Origin: Selaginella tamariscina
Taxonomy: Eukaryota; Streptophyta; Lycopodiopsida; Selaginellales; Selaginellaceae
NCBI GenBank assembly: GCA_003024785.1
Contig: PUQB01000183.1
Span: forward strand, 124,001-188,000
DNA: 64,000 nucleotides
Direction: 5' to 3'
In this document: in pieces, positions 12,660-23,920 of the stretch
Numbering within the stretch: the stretch's first letter is position 1
How the letters are laid out: each line of letters opens with the position of its first letter
The notes under the pieces: model-generated
The model's database searches: none
What the model was told of the DNA's origin: nothing
What the model saw: only the letters and a program-made list of their open reading frames with translations
Position numbers and translations under genes: made by a program

Positions 12660-15600
12660 GGCTTTTAACATTATTGCTACTGTTATTAATGCACAAGCTA
12701 AGTTGTTGGAGTGCTTTGTTGAGGGTCCGTCCTCCTCTTCCCGCTGAGCCTCCTGCCGGGGGATCTGCTTCTAATACTCATTCGTCTTCTTCACATGCCA
12801 CAAATTTGAGAGTTCGACCCTGATCTTTTTGTGGTGATCTGGGAGATGATGTATACCACTGGTTTGATCATTTCCAAGTTATTGTTTGTTACCATGGTTG
12901 GGATGAGGCCCATGCTCTCAGAGAATTTCTTACATGTTTGGAAGGCCCTGTGCTCAAGTGGTATAATGGATTGGCTACAAGATTTAAGCCAATAATAATT
13001 GGTTGACGAAATGCCTCAAATGTACGTTCGGTAAAGTTGAGGATTCAGATGATGCTTTCCAACAACTGCATGCGATACGACAATATCCTAATGAGTCTGT
13101 TATGCAGTTCATATTAGGTTCAGGGATTTAGCTCGACGTGCATATCCTAACATGCCTGAGCCCATTAAGCTGGTATCTTATGGCCGACTATGACCCGAAC
13201 TCGTTCGATTCATTCGGGCTCTTCATTCTACCACATTGGAAGAAGCTTTTGCACTAGCTCAATGATTTGAGTTGATGCCTGGTGAGGGCCGTGGTCCCCT
13301 TGGGTTACCTATCCTAATGGAGGTTGACGCTGCTGCATATGTGCCCGCACGACAAGCCCTTCGTGGTCAACCTCGGGGCCCACCCCGTGGACCACCTCCA
13401 CAAAATCGTCCTGCACTTGCTCCAGTTCATGAATGTGGTGGTCAAAATCCACAAATTCGTGACAGAGGAATCGGAACAATGCATGTCGACCCAATCAAGT
13501 TCATTGTTGGGCACCTGGACATACTTGGCGGGCATGTGATGTGTATCTTGATTAGCTCCACCACATCCAAGCTAGTGACCATATGTTCTAGATGGTGTAC
13601 TTGTGGTGGTCATTATGTCTGATGATGAGCTTTAGATGACGAGCCTCTCTTGCGGTGGATTTGTTGTGGAAAATCAGTAATCGTACAGGTGATGGAGGGA
13701 TCCCGTGAGATGGAAACTCCATCTCCATGCTTTTTCTGTTATGCATATCAAGGGTTGCAAGTTCCACCAAATCATCCAGTTTTCACATTTTCTACACGAG
13801 TGAATGATGTTTTAGTCACAGTGCTTGTGGATACATGATCTAGTATGTCTTCCATAACTACTTCTCTGGTGCGCAGTGCTCATTACCCTTGAGACGTGCA
13901 GATAAGGTTTTGCACATTTTATATGGTAATGGGCAGTCTCGTGCAGTATCACAGTACACCACTTCGATTACACTAGTTATGGGTGCAACTGTAAGTTTCC
14001 TCTGGGTCTCTTAGGGTTGTCCCTTCCCAGGTCTTTGACATTATTTGGGATGTGATTGGTTAAAGCAGTCGAAAGGTATGTGTGATTTTTACTCTCTCCT
14101 CCTTATTACGCTTGGAGTCTGTGTCTTACAGTCTGTTCCTTTACGTCCAGAGAAGCTTGTTGCTATTTGTATCACGCATACAGCTCCTTTGATTCCTGGT
14201 CTTGGGGTGGTGTTCATCTCAACAGGTTCAAATGCCGGATCTGTCACCTGAGTATCAAGCACAAGCATCAAACAACTTAAAAGCAGTATGCAAGTTTGTT
14301 CAAATTTATCTGTCCCAAGGTGTACGTGTGAAGACTCGACACTATATACCCACGACAATGCAAAGCCTTTCAAAGTCTCGGTTCAACGTAGGTCATCAAA
14401 AAGTTATCAGCCATGCGAACAACTGTTACAATATGATTGGTAAGCGAGTGTGTCGTCTATCATGGAGTCCATGGGCATGTGAACCTCATTTGGTTCTCAA
14501 GCCTGATGGATCTCTCTGATTCTGTGTGGATTACTGACCTCTCAACGATGTTACCATAAAACCACTTCCGAACTCTGCTGATCTATTACATTATTTAGGT
14601 GAGAGTCGATGGTTTACTAAGTTAGATTTGGCATCAGGATATTGGCAAGTTCCTATGGCTGAGGAGGATATTCCAAAAACGGCCTTTCGGACACCATTTG
14701 GTCTTTACAAGTTTTTGGTTATGCCCTTTGGATTGATTTCAACTCCTGCTACCTTTCTGCCGGTGTTAACCTGCGACTTGCATATAGATAGGATGATCCT
14801 TGCCATCTTCCTGAGTCTATGTAAGGATAGAGGTTCAACTTTAGTGTCACGATCCGATACACAATATAGGATATGCTTATAGGATATGACTTACATTTGT
14901 TGGAATAGCAAAGTTTAAATTATTTAAATTTCATATTAATAATCATTATTTTAATCGTCACTTTCCTTATCTTTCAACGCATGATGGATGAGCTCTTTTC
15001 AGATATGCCCGATATCACTGTCGATTTCATTGATGATGTGCTAATTCATGGGTCTAGTTTTTGGGAGGATCACATTCGTGATGTACACGAGTTCTTGATC
15101 GATTTAAAAGTCGGCTTGAAGTTAAAACTTGAAGTGTATTTGGATCGACCGACACCACTTACTTGGGTTATCGTATATCTTGAGAGGGTTTACATGTGGA
15201 TCCAATGAAGTTGCGAGCTTTGAGAGTTCCCTCGTCCCTGTAGTACAGGAAGTCCAGCGTTTCTTGGGCAAGGTGCAGTACTTGGGTCGATTCATCGATC
15301 ATCTGCTGATCGAACTGCCCCTCTTTGGGAGTTAGTTCGTCCACAGGTACCTTTCAGTGGACTAGGTGTCACAGGCATTTGACCAGTTAAAAGAGTTTTG
15401 ACAACTCCACCATTGCTTCAATACCCAGATTTTACTCGTCCGTTCATTTTACGAGTAGATGCCTCAGATGTTGGTATTGGTGGTGTGTTGATGCAAACGA
15501 TGCTGTGGATTCTTCAATTCGACACCCGGTGGCTTACATTAGTCGAGTACTCGCCTGCTGAGCAAATTATTCCACTACTGAAAAAGAATGCCTTGCTTGT

Positions 15601-17120
15601 TTGGGGTTTTGAACGACTTCATGCCTACTTACATGGGAGTGAAACACTTTTGGAGTGTGATCATGCTGCTGTCACTTCCTTATTAAAACGGAAGAATTTA
15701 GTGGGTTGTGGGGCATTACTCTCCAGTATATAACTTTAAGGTGGTGCACAGGCCTGGGCGAACAATGGTGGATGCGGATGCACTTTCTCGAGCACCCCTT
15801 TTGATTCCACTTTGCCTGCTCATGCAGTAGCTGCAGCGTCGGTTTGATACAAGCCCCTCAGGTATTCGATGCCGACTTACCATCCTTGGAACAGTGGCAG
15901 GATGCTCAAAAACATGAACCATGGACGAGGCAATTACGCATGCGTTTGCAAATCCGTCTTCCGAACCTCGGTTTCGACAATATCATGCTCAGTTTCGACT
16001 TCAGGATGGTTTATTGTATTTTATTGGGACAAATCCAAGACAGATGGCGTTTGGTTGTACCCTCTACATATGTTCCACACCTTCTTCGAGCATATCATGA
16101 TTCACCTATTGTTGGAGGTCATCTTGGTCACCAACGAGTGTTGGAGAAGCTCACCGATCCTTTTATTGGCCCAGCATGCGTGGTGATGTGATCAGGTATA
16201 TTCAAAGCTGTCCCATTTGTCAAACTCGGAATTCCTCTACGACTCGGGCCATGGGGTGTTAGAATCCATCAATGTCTCTCGCCCTTTTGAGTTAATTGCA
16301 GTGGATTTAATGGGACCTTTTCCACGTTCTTCTCAAGGTAACCAGTACATCATTGTGTATTGATTATTTAACTCGTTGGGTGGAGGTTGGTGCTTTCCGA
16401 TGCAACTGCCATGTCAACAGCTTTGTTTCGTTCGATAATGTGGTTTTGCAGCATTCTTGTCCAGAGCGGATGTTATCAGATAATGGCCCCGCTTTCATTG
16501 CAGAGGTATTCCGAGTGTTGTGTGAGAGGTTAGGGGTAAAACACTCATTTGCCTCTCCATATATCACCAAAACTGATGGTTTGGTGGAGCGATTGAATCG
16601 GACCTTAAGGGTATGATCTCGAAGTATGTGAACTTCAATCACACTGACTGGGATTGGTATTTGCGATGCTTGAGATTTGCTTATGTAACAAACATTCAGA
16701 GTTCGATTGGTATCTCTCCATTCAAGGCATTGTATGGATATGATCCTAAGTTGCTAGTGAATTGGGGTTATCATCAAATCTGCCACGTGCCAAGGATGCA
16801 AAGATGTGGCTCGACATTTGATGTTGTTTTGCCTCTTTTATGTGCAAGTTTGCTGAACATCTTGGTCAAGTTCAAATACGGCAGTAATCTTTTATAATAC
16901 ATGACATTAAATTCCACAAATTTTACTAATAGTGACTTAGTCATGGTACATTTTCCTAAGCTGACTACACCTGGGCTTGCAACTGGCTTATTACATAAGT
17001 GGCTTGGTCCCTACCGAGTACTTCAAAAGGTTGGTCCTCAGGTGTATTAAGTACAATTAGTGGGATCTCATGAGGTTGAGATAATTCATGTAGTTCGAAT
17101 GAAATAGTTTGTCGTTCGAG
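12660..17120 (+). pseudogene. Gag-pol remnant of the degenerate Ty3/gypsy element
   Basis: Reading across frames, gag shows EGPVLKWYNGL near 12940-12975 and LREFLTCLEGP just before it. A retroviral-type protease trace (VLVTVLVDT followed by a stop) lies near 13805-13840. Reverse transcriptase shows KTAFRTPFGLYKFLVMPFGL at about 14675-14735 and, after a 218-bp insertion, MMDELFSDMPDITVDFIDDV from 14981. RNase H shows FTRPFILRVDASDVGIGG (about 15430-15485). Integrase shows GGHLGHQRVLEKL (about 16115-16155), LSDNGPAFIAEVFR (about 16470-16515) and TDGLVERLNR (about 16573-16602). The C-terminal LHKWLGPYRVLQKVGPQVY follows near 16995-17050. Many stops and frameshifts make it non-functional. No chromodomain is seen. 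Confidence 0.88.
14758..14975. mobile_element. 218-bp insertion inside the reverse-transcriptase remnant
   Basis: The conserved reverse-transcriptase sequence is interrupted after ACCTTT at 14756 and resumes at AACGCATGATGGATGAG (14976). The interruption is flanked by the direct repeat CTTTC at 14753-14757 and 14971-14975, as expected for a target-site duplication. The insert is AT-rich, has no coding capacity, and its class is unknown. Confidence 0.6.
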
Positions 17121-17219
17121 ACCATTGAGTATATTCGGTCATACCTTAGATGAGCCAACTCACACAGATCTAGGAGCATCAGATCCATCACCATCTACAA
17201 GCCGCAAAGGGGAGGATAA

Positions 17220-17446
17220 TGTAAGATGTTATATATTGTATATACGTATGTGTATATACACACATGCATAGTGACACATGGGTGGTGATCTGGCCTCATG
17301 TGTCAGCACCATGTGTTGCATGTGTGCCATGTGGCAAAAGGTCTTCAGGGTTTTGTACATGAATAAAATATCACATTCTGTGCATATTTATTTGTTGTAT
17401 TATGTATATGTAAAAGCCACGGGCAAATGAAAATTGCACCTTAACA
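17220..17446 (+). repeat. 3' LTR of the degenerate Ty3/gypsy element
   Basis: It begins TGTAAGATG directly after the purine tract and ends near CCTTAACA (about 17446). The segment resembles 12375-12546. The exact 3' boundary is approximate because the matching part of the 5' LTR is in the gap. Confidence 0.75.
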
Positions 17447-17866
17447 ATTTATTTTTTAATTCAATTAATTACTATAATGCAGATGCATAATGGTAATTAT
17501 TATTAATGACACGACAGTTTAAATTTATCAGGACCAAATAACCACTCACTACTCATAAGTGAGCTTTATAAGTAATTTGCTTTTGCCTTTGTGTATTATA
17601 ACCATTGATTTTATTTAATGAAATCATAAGAAGATTGTTATATTATATGTATATTAATTTTATAACTCAATGATTATTAAAACAATAACTTCTTTCACAC
17701 TAATAAACGAATAAAAATGAAGACCACAGATCTCTGAAGTCCGTGTAAATTCACGCAACAATGTTACAAAGAAAAAACTGATTCAAAGAGAAAAAGGAGG
17801 CCAGTATAAAGAAGCAGATTAAGCAGCACCTATTGCTACAAAACTTCACGCACACCATTTCTTCAC
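17447..17866. other. AT-rich spacer between dead retroelement and LSM4 3' end
   Basis: No ORF, RNA gene or clear repeat is visible. It presumably includes the 3' UTR and polyadenylation region of the minus-strand LSM4 gene. Confidence 0.4.
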
Positions 17867-18912
17867 TTAAACACGGCCCCTACCTCCAGCTTCACAACAA
17901 ACAATGTCAGTATATGTATGACCGTATATATACACACAACATGTGTGTGCGTTCACGCGTGAAGACTCTTACCTCGACCACCCCTCGGAGCTCCACGGCC
18001 TCCACGGCCTCCTTCTTGAGGACCACCTGTAGATATAAGCCTTATAGACGGCACACACACACACACACATGACCATTCATTAACACAATATCTTATTAAA
18101 AATGAGCTTACCTCTACCTCCTCTGCCACCCCTTCCTCCAACTTCTCCTCGTCCTCGGCCGCGACCCACCATTGGAGGCTTCCGGTCTGTACAGGAAACG
18201 ATTAAAAACTTTCCTTTATACGGTGTGTCGATATATAATTGTATATATGTCAGTATGTTATTTGCAAATGATATCATATACATATATAGAAGTCAAATTA
18301 CCTGAACGTTTTGTCTCGTCTGGTACTTTATCAATCACCTAGATCACAAAATGTACACAGGTCAGTGCAGTTAAAATTGATAAACAACTCTCTCTCTCTC
18401 TAGACACACACGCACGCATACATGTGTGTGTTTATGGGAAACGAGAGATTTGTCACCTCATCGGGAACACGGAGGTACTTAATAGTATTGCCTCTGATGT
18501 AGCATTCGGGCATCCTCCAGAACCGGTCTCCATCCTACAAACGGAAGCTCAAGTCACTGCAAAGTTAAACAAGAAACTAATTTCTAGATACAAAACAAGA
18601 AGACCCAAGTCGGAAATTTACCTTGGAGGTGCAGATCACTTCCCGTAAATGGATGTTCATCCAACTATCGCAACTTAATAAGTGCCCATTGTAAGTCTCT
18701 CCATTCTTAAGCTCTACTAACTGTATACAAGATTAGAATCACAAAAACAAGGGAAATAGCAGCAATTTGCTTACCATGGGATGTCCTGTTGCTGTCTTCA
18801 GAAGCGAAAGCGGAAGCTGCATACACAAACAGAGATCAGTAAGCAAAGGAGTAGAAATTGAACAAGAAAACGATTAATTCATGGGATTTGTCGGGTGAGA
18901 CACACGCACCAT
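17867..18912 (-). CDS. LSM4: Sm-like protein LSM4
   Basis: LSM4 is a subunit of the LSM1-7 (cytoplasmic mRNA decay) and LSM2-8 (U6 snRNP, nuclear splicing) rings. Minus-strand exons are 18912-18910 (ATG only), 18816-18775, 18720-18622, 18534-18457, 18338-18302, 18186-18112, 18026-17973 and 17889-17867, all with GT-AG borders and compatible phases. The Sm fold is almost identical to Arabidopsis LSM4: [67 protein letters not shown]. The C-terminal tail after [13 protein letters not shown] is RGG-rich, as in plant and animal LSM4, and ends GRAGGRGRV. The frame is intact throughout, unlike most neighbours. The first coding exon holds only the start codon. Confidence 0.96.
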
Positions 18913-18946
18913 TTTCAGTAGCCTCCGCTCTTCTCCCCTCCTCAAC

Positions 18947-18966
18947 AACCCTAACCCAACCCTAAA
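18947..18966. promoter_or_regulatory. Tandem telo-box motifs upstream of LSM4
   Basis: Two AACCCTAA-type motifs (18947-18954 and 18958-18966) lie 35-55 bp upstream of the LSM4 start codon. Telo-boxes of this kind are known in promoters and leaders of plant translation and RNA-processing genes. The regulatory role here is inferred. Confidence 0.5.
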
Positions 18967-19150
18967 GAATATGCTTAGGACATGTGCTTTCAATGGCAAA
19001 TGACGACCGTCGAAATTACAAACGGTTGATCTGGCCGCATCAGCAGAATCCTTCTCTATATATAATAGTGTTCCTAAAGAATATGCTTAGGACAAGCTTT
19101 TAATTGCAAATGACGACCGTCGAAATTAGAACGGTTGATCTGGCCGTATT
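18960..19150. repeat. Two diverged direct repeats of about 75 bp
   Basis: The segment starting CCTAAAGAATATGCTTAGGA near 18961 recurs near 19073. Both copies share GCAAATGACGACCGTCGAAA and GGTTGATCTGGCCG and are about 112 bp apart. They lie in the interval upstream of LSM4 and downstream of the O-methyltransferase gene. Confidence 0.75.
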
Positions 19151-19261
19151 CATATACAAATGTATAGGTACAGTGTTACTATATATATATATATATATAT
19201 ACATACATGGGTGTGTGTGTACGCGTGTGTGTGAGAGAGAGAGAGTTCAAATTCTACATTA

Positions 19262-20392
19262 TTAAGCTTTAATAGCCTCAACAATTGAGAAAGGTGTACC
19301 AATATCATAAAAACTAATCCTCTCGAACCCACCGGAAGCAAGCAACGACTCCCACTCTCCGCGGGTGCGTTCGTAGCGTTGGTTATTAAGGAACTGCATG
19401 TCAAGCAGCAAGTGCAGCTCCTTACTCTCGTCCATTACCATGTCGCTTATTATAACTTTGCCATTGTTCTCAAGCGCCTCGTAACAGTTAGCAAGTATCT
19501 TTAATGCGTCCGAGTCCGAAAACATGTGCAAGAAGTTCTGCAAAATCAAATCTCATCTTCAATTTTCTTCCAACTCTTGTCACTAACCTTCATGAAAATT
19601 CCATCTGCAGAAGGTATACTCTCCATTGCATTCCCAGGGACATTCTTCACACCTGATCGAGCACACAATATGAATCAAATAAAAAATGGATGGCAAACCT
19701 ACTTGGATAAGGTTGCGCATTCGCAAATGCCTGAGGAAGGTCAAAGTTGAAGGCTTCAATATGAGGATGAACCTTGACAATCTCAGCGACGAACGATCCC
19801 GTGCCGCCCCGACGTCAACAAGCCTTCTAATGCCTTCAAAGCCGTGGTAGCATCTCATAGTAGCTGTAAATTCGGCGTCCTTCACAGCCACCCTGAACAT
19901 CTCAATGAATTCACCGAACTCGGGATGTGATCTAACGTAACTGCCCGGATCCATACCGTGGGCTCTTATGAATGGGTTTGAATCTCCAGGCATACTGATA
20001 GCACTGTCTATATGTTGCCAGCAGAGCTGGTTTACCTCCGATGTAAAGAACGACAGAATGGGAGCCACAAAGAGGTTGTTGTCACCGCGAACAAGCATCT
20101 CGGACATTGGAGTGAGTCCATAGCGAGAATTACCAGTGTTTAAGGTTAAAACATCCTTAAACACCAGGAACCTCAACAGTCTGTACAGCTTCCCACCTTG
20201 TGGAACATGTCCGTGGAGCTCCAGCTGCTTACTGATGTCCTCCAAGGTCGCTCCCTGTTCGGACTCCGACTTGGAGATTATGTCGAATATGCCCAGCTTG
20301 AGTGCGGCATTCACTGCGAATGGTGCAGCGAATTCCAGTGTAAGGCTCCAGATCTGATTGTATGCTTGCATGCTCTCTCCGGCTTCCGCCAT
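19262..20392 (-). CDS. COMT-like S-adenosylmethionine-dependent O-methyltransferase
   Basis: Plant class II O-methyltransferases methylate hydroxyl groups of phenylpropanoids, flavonoids or related compounds as cytosolic dimers. Minus-strand exons are 20392-19703, 19652-19588 and 19537-19262. The N-terminal dimerisation domain is clear (AALKLGIFDII, KLYRLLRFLV). The SAM site should read VDVGGGTGSF, but a run of four G at 19807-19810 appears one base short. The frame therefore breaks there, and the expected protein (GGTGSFVAEIVKVHPH, FNFDLPQAFANA) continues in another frame. The last exon has NFLHMFSDSDALKILANCYE, where the usual HDWSD catalytic signature is altered although the His is retained, followed by GGFERISFYD. 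The substrate cannot be predicted. The frameshift is either a homopolymer assembly error or a disabling mutation. Confidence 0.9.
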
Positions 20393-20696
20393 TCTCTCAA
20401 ATTACAGTAGTCAAACACAACACTTCGACATGTGTTTGATTGGCGTGTGTGAGTTTGATTGGTGTGTGTGTGTGTATGTGTGCGCGTGTGCGTGTGCGAG
20501 AGAGATGGTACACGAGGAAGTATTCGTACGAGAGTATGTTGCATCTGGACTTCACGTGGGCCTGATTGTGGTGTATGTGTGTGTGTGTGATTGAAAAATT
20601 TCAATAAATTTTTTTTAAGCACATTAAGCAACAGCATATTACACACAAAGAACACACACTTTCAACGTGTAAATGCATGTGTATTGGCCGTATGTA

Positions 20697-21090
20697 CTAA
20701 GCCTTAGAACTATCAAACAAAACACGTTCTTGTGCAGTACTCACATCCTCACCCTCGACTCTCACCCACGTCTCAACAATGTTGTGCACTTTGTTATTCA
20801 CCATCTCCACCACAGCAAACTCCCTCTCGCGCTCGGAATCTCGTGTTCTTGGAACCACTGCGCATTTAAGTAGACTGTTCCCTTGCCTCCAACTGCAGTC
20901 ATCTCCTCCACCCTTGATTTTTCGAGAGTTTGTGGTGCATGTGACCGAATACTACCAGTGGTATCCCTCGTTTGCCTTCACAAAACTTCAATGCCTCCTC
21001 AAAATCTACATAAAACAAACGCAGAAAATGGTTTTGTAACACACACAAACACAGATCTGTGCACCTGTATCTATAGCAGAGGATAAGCAG

Positions 21091-21124
<34 letters not shown>

Positions 21125-21879
21125 CAGAGAGAGAGAGAGAGAGAGAGAGTGACTGCCTGTAACAAGGAATAGGCTTCTTTAGCTAGTGACGAGCATGTAT
21201 GTGCCTGTGTGTCTGTGCGTGTAACAAGAAATAAGTAGGGGTATGGACTTCAGAGTCTGCTTATTCTTTATATGTAACAATATTCTCCTATATACATGAA
21301 ACAGAAGATATCGCGCGCACACACAAACGTGGATATATAACGTATAATGTATACATGTATAATGGTTTAATACTATGGCGGCTTACCAGGATCACCATGG
21401 TCACCAGCTCCTTTCTCAAAGTCTTTCCCACATATATCATCCGCATTTGAGCCCAGTCCTGGTTATAAAGTATTCAGAATTCCCCAACTTTACGGTGCGT
21501 GCGTGCGTGCGTGCGTGCGTGTGTACCAGTTGGTCCATTGTGGCCAAGAAAAATGATAGAATGGTCTTCAGGAGCGCCAAGTGCAGCCTCTGTTATCCTT
21601 TGAGCACTGGAGTTGAAGTCTGTAACACCATAACTAGTTGCACAAAAGAGAGATTAATTAGCTCAACCAGGAAAACATAGAGATATCCGTGTATGTGTGT
21701 TTTGGTGTGTGTATGAAAACCACTTACAATGAGGCAAGGTGTTTGTGACCAAACATCTTAGAACCACCGAGTGAGAATGGCCTTCCACCCACTACACTCA
21801 GTTTAAGAAGGGGATAATCTACACGTCTGAATCCTACATGAAACTTCCCAAGTCTAACAAAAATCAGATACATATCTCG

Positions 21880-21944
<65 letters not shown>

Positions 21945-22811
21945 TAAAAAAGAAATTACTCTGATATTTGCTCCTGTACTGCATTTGGCTTGATCAGTGG
22001 CTCTTGAACTTTATAGCCCCTCTCCCTGAATAATATGTACTTAATAACTCAATATGTGGCCCAAGCAGATAGTTTCATGATTATTATGATAAAGTTATAT
22101 ATAGTGCACACACATACACACATGTTATACCTGAGACCACTCCACCAGCAGTCATGGTTTCCTAAGATAATAGCTTTTGGCATGTCAAGCTTAGCAACTT
22201 CTTTCACCAAGTTAACATCTTCGTTACCAAAATCCCCTTAAAAAGGTAAAGCAAATTAAATCCGTGTGTACCTATAAGTATGCACACACACACACACACA
22301 TATATATATATGACACATGTTTGTATCATATAAACTTAAAACTTAATAATAAAAAAGAAGAAGAAAAACTTACCCGTAAACAGCACCAGATCCGGCTGCA
22401 CAAATAAATAATTTCATAAAACATACATATATAGAACGATAGATACACACGTGTCTCTATATATGTGTGCGTGGTATTAAATTAATTAGATTATTTCTAA
22501 CCTGGATATGTTGCAAAGCTTTTTGGTCTGTTACATGTTTCCATTCTCCATGCTGAGAAAATAAGATAATAACACATAATTGATATATGAAATAATCATT
22601 CTCCATGCTTACCACATCCCCAACGACGGCGATTCGAACGGGCCTCAGTCCTACTGTCGCCATTCTTCGCATATAACCTAAAATCATTACCATATAAAAC
22701 GTATATATATACATGTGTTTGTGTGTGTTTGTGGTGCGTGTAAGTACCATTTCGCAGCTGAAAGCCCACTACCAAGGCGCCCACTAAAACAATGAGATGG
22801 AGAAACCTCAT
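20697..22811 (-). CDS. Calcineurin-like metallophosphoesterase (TIGR04168-like)
   Basis: Ten minus-strand exons are supported: 22811-22748, 22677-22613, 22552-22502, 22395-22374, 22239-22131, 22025-21960, 21853-21728, 21619-21527, 21458-21387 and about 21012-20697. All five metallophosphatase motifs are present: GDVHGEW (GDxH, split across exons 2 and 3), TGDFGNE (GDxxxE), GNHDCW, GHNGP and FGHMHH. The closest family I recall is the cyanobacterial/plant group described by TIGR04168, whose substrate is not established. The N-terminus is hydrophobic (LHLIVLVGALVVGF), which could be a signal or transit segment. In the last exon the frame shifts twice (near 20903 and 20861) while conserved MTAVGGKGTVYLNA and AVVPRTRD segments follow in adjacent frames. 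Single missing bases explain both. The stop is TAG at 20697. Confidence 0.82.
21092..21150. repeat. Compound (TG)n(AG)n microsatellite in metallophosphoesterase intron
   Basis: About 30 bp of TG repeats are followed by AG repeats in the intron between the last two exons of the metallophosphoesterase gene. Confidence 0.95.
21884..21942. repeat. Compound (TC)n(AC)n microsatellite in metallophosphoesterase intron
   Basis: TC repeats run directly into AC repeats between exons 21960-22025 and 21728-21853. Confidence 0.95.
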
Positions 22812-22939
22812 ATTTTTTAAATTTAGACCTAAAACACACACAATGTTGCATTTATGTGTATTCCTGAACTGTATTATACTTATCCACTGAGTTTAGACAC
22901 ACAGCACACGCACACGCACACGCACACAATATACTTATA

Positions 22940-23581
22940 TTATACAGTTAAATGAGAACGGCAATAAGGACAGGAGCCATTGGTCTGGACCCACTTAGTC
23001 ACACACTGCCTGTGGAAACTATGTCTACAAGGAAGTTTCAACACAATGTCATGGCCGTGCAAAAACGTCTCCAAGCATATCGGGCACTCGGACACGTCCA
23101 GTTCACCCCCTCCATTTCCTTTCTTGTACACTTCTTCTGTGACCAACATTGGCTTTCTCGTCTCATTAACTGGCATCAGCTTTCTCGCTTCCACGTTTCT
23201 TGTATCTCCCCGAAACACCATTAACGCCTCTACAAGATCAAGTATCAAACACGTGTGCGTGCGTGCGCGTGTAAGTTTATATTATTACCTTAATGAAGTT
23301 GCTCGAAGACGGGCTTCAAGACGGATTCGTGCTTCATTTGCTGCTGCTTTCCTGGCTGCATGATCTTCTCTTTGGGATGTATATCGTGCCTGAAGAGTTT
23401 CAAGTGCAGTAGCAACCGCTAATTGCGTCTACAATTGAAATATATATATGAAGAATTATCTATAAAGCTGAGAAATTGTTACAAATATGATACATACTTC
23501 CCGTGATGTACGAGCGGCGGAGCGAGATCTGTCAGAGTAGCTTATTCTCCTTCTACGAGCGAGCTCAACACCAGGAAGCAT
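22940..23581 (-). CDS. RING-H2 finger protein, probable E3 ubiquitin ligase
   Basis: Three minus-strand exons are supported: 23581-23498 (MLPGVELARRRRISYSD), 23428-23289 (an Ala/Arg-rich helical segment including LQARYTSQREDHAARK) and 23229-22940. The last exon carries a complete C-terminal RING-H2 domain: CPIC, then C.HSFH..CV, W and CPYC, eight metal ligands with the H2 pattern. RING-H2 domains recruit E2 enzymes for ubiquitin transfer; the target is unknown. The exon 2/exon 3 phases do not match by one base, so one border or one base is wrong. The stop is TAA at 22940. It is head-to-head with the small plus-strand ORF at 23921, leaving about 340 bp for a shared promoter. Confidence 0.8.
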
Positions 23582-23920
23582 TCTTCAAAACTCGGGGTTG
23601 TTGAAAAACTCGTACACATTTGTTCCAGAAGATGCGCTCTAAAATCCACGGCTGATCTAGCGGCATTGAGTTCTGTCCGTTGGATCACGCACGAAAGTGA
23701 CGTGCATGCCCTAATAAGTTCAACGCTCAATTCTGGTGGCCAACCGTGAAAGTCACTGCATTGAAAAACGCGGAAAAGCAGCGTAAATATGTAGATTCTC
23801 AGCATATATATTTTATTGATTTGTAGTCTGCTTGATCGATTTATAGCTCTTTTGCAGTGATCTTGATTGATTCACAGCAGTTTTATATGTGGGTATAATC
23901 AAAGCTTTTCGATCGAATAC

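Larger units (their letters stand above)
12375..17446 (+). mobile_element. Degenerate Ty3/gypsy LTR retrotransposon with assembly gap
   Basis: The element is bounded by two related LTRs, each starting TGTAAGAT (12375 and 17220). It carries gag, protease, reverse transcriptase, RNase H and integrase remnants in that order on the plus strand. A polypurine tract at about 17206-17219 sits directly before the 3' LTR. The 5' LTR runs into a 111-base gap that hides its 3' end and the primer-binding site. All reading frames have stops and frameshifts, so this is an old, dead copy. I see no clean target-site duplication. Confidence 0.88.

Noticed and set aside
23542-23805. Minus-strand frame beginning MLRIYIFTLLFR
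   Set aside because: It overlaps the RING-H2 first exon in another frame and lies mostly in the leader region; it shows no family similarity.
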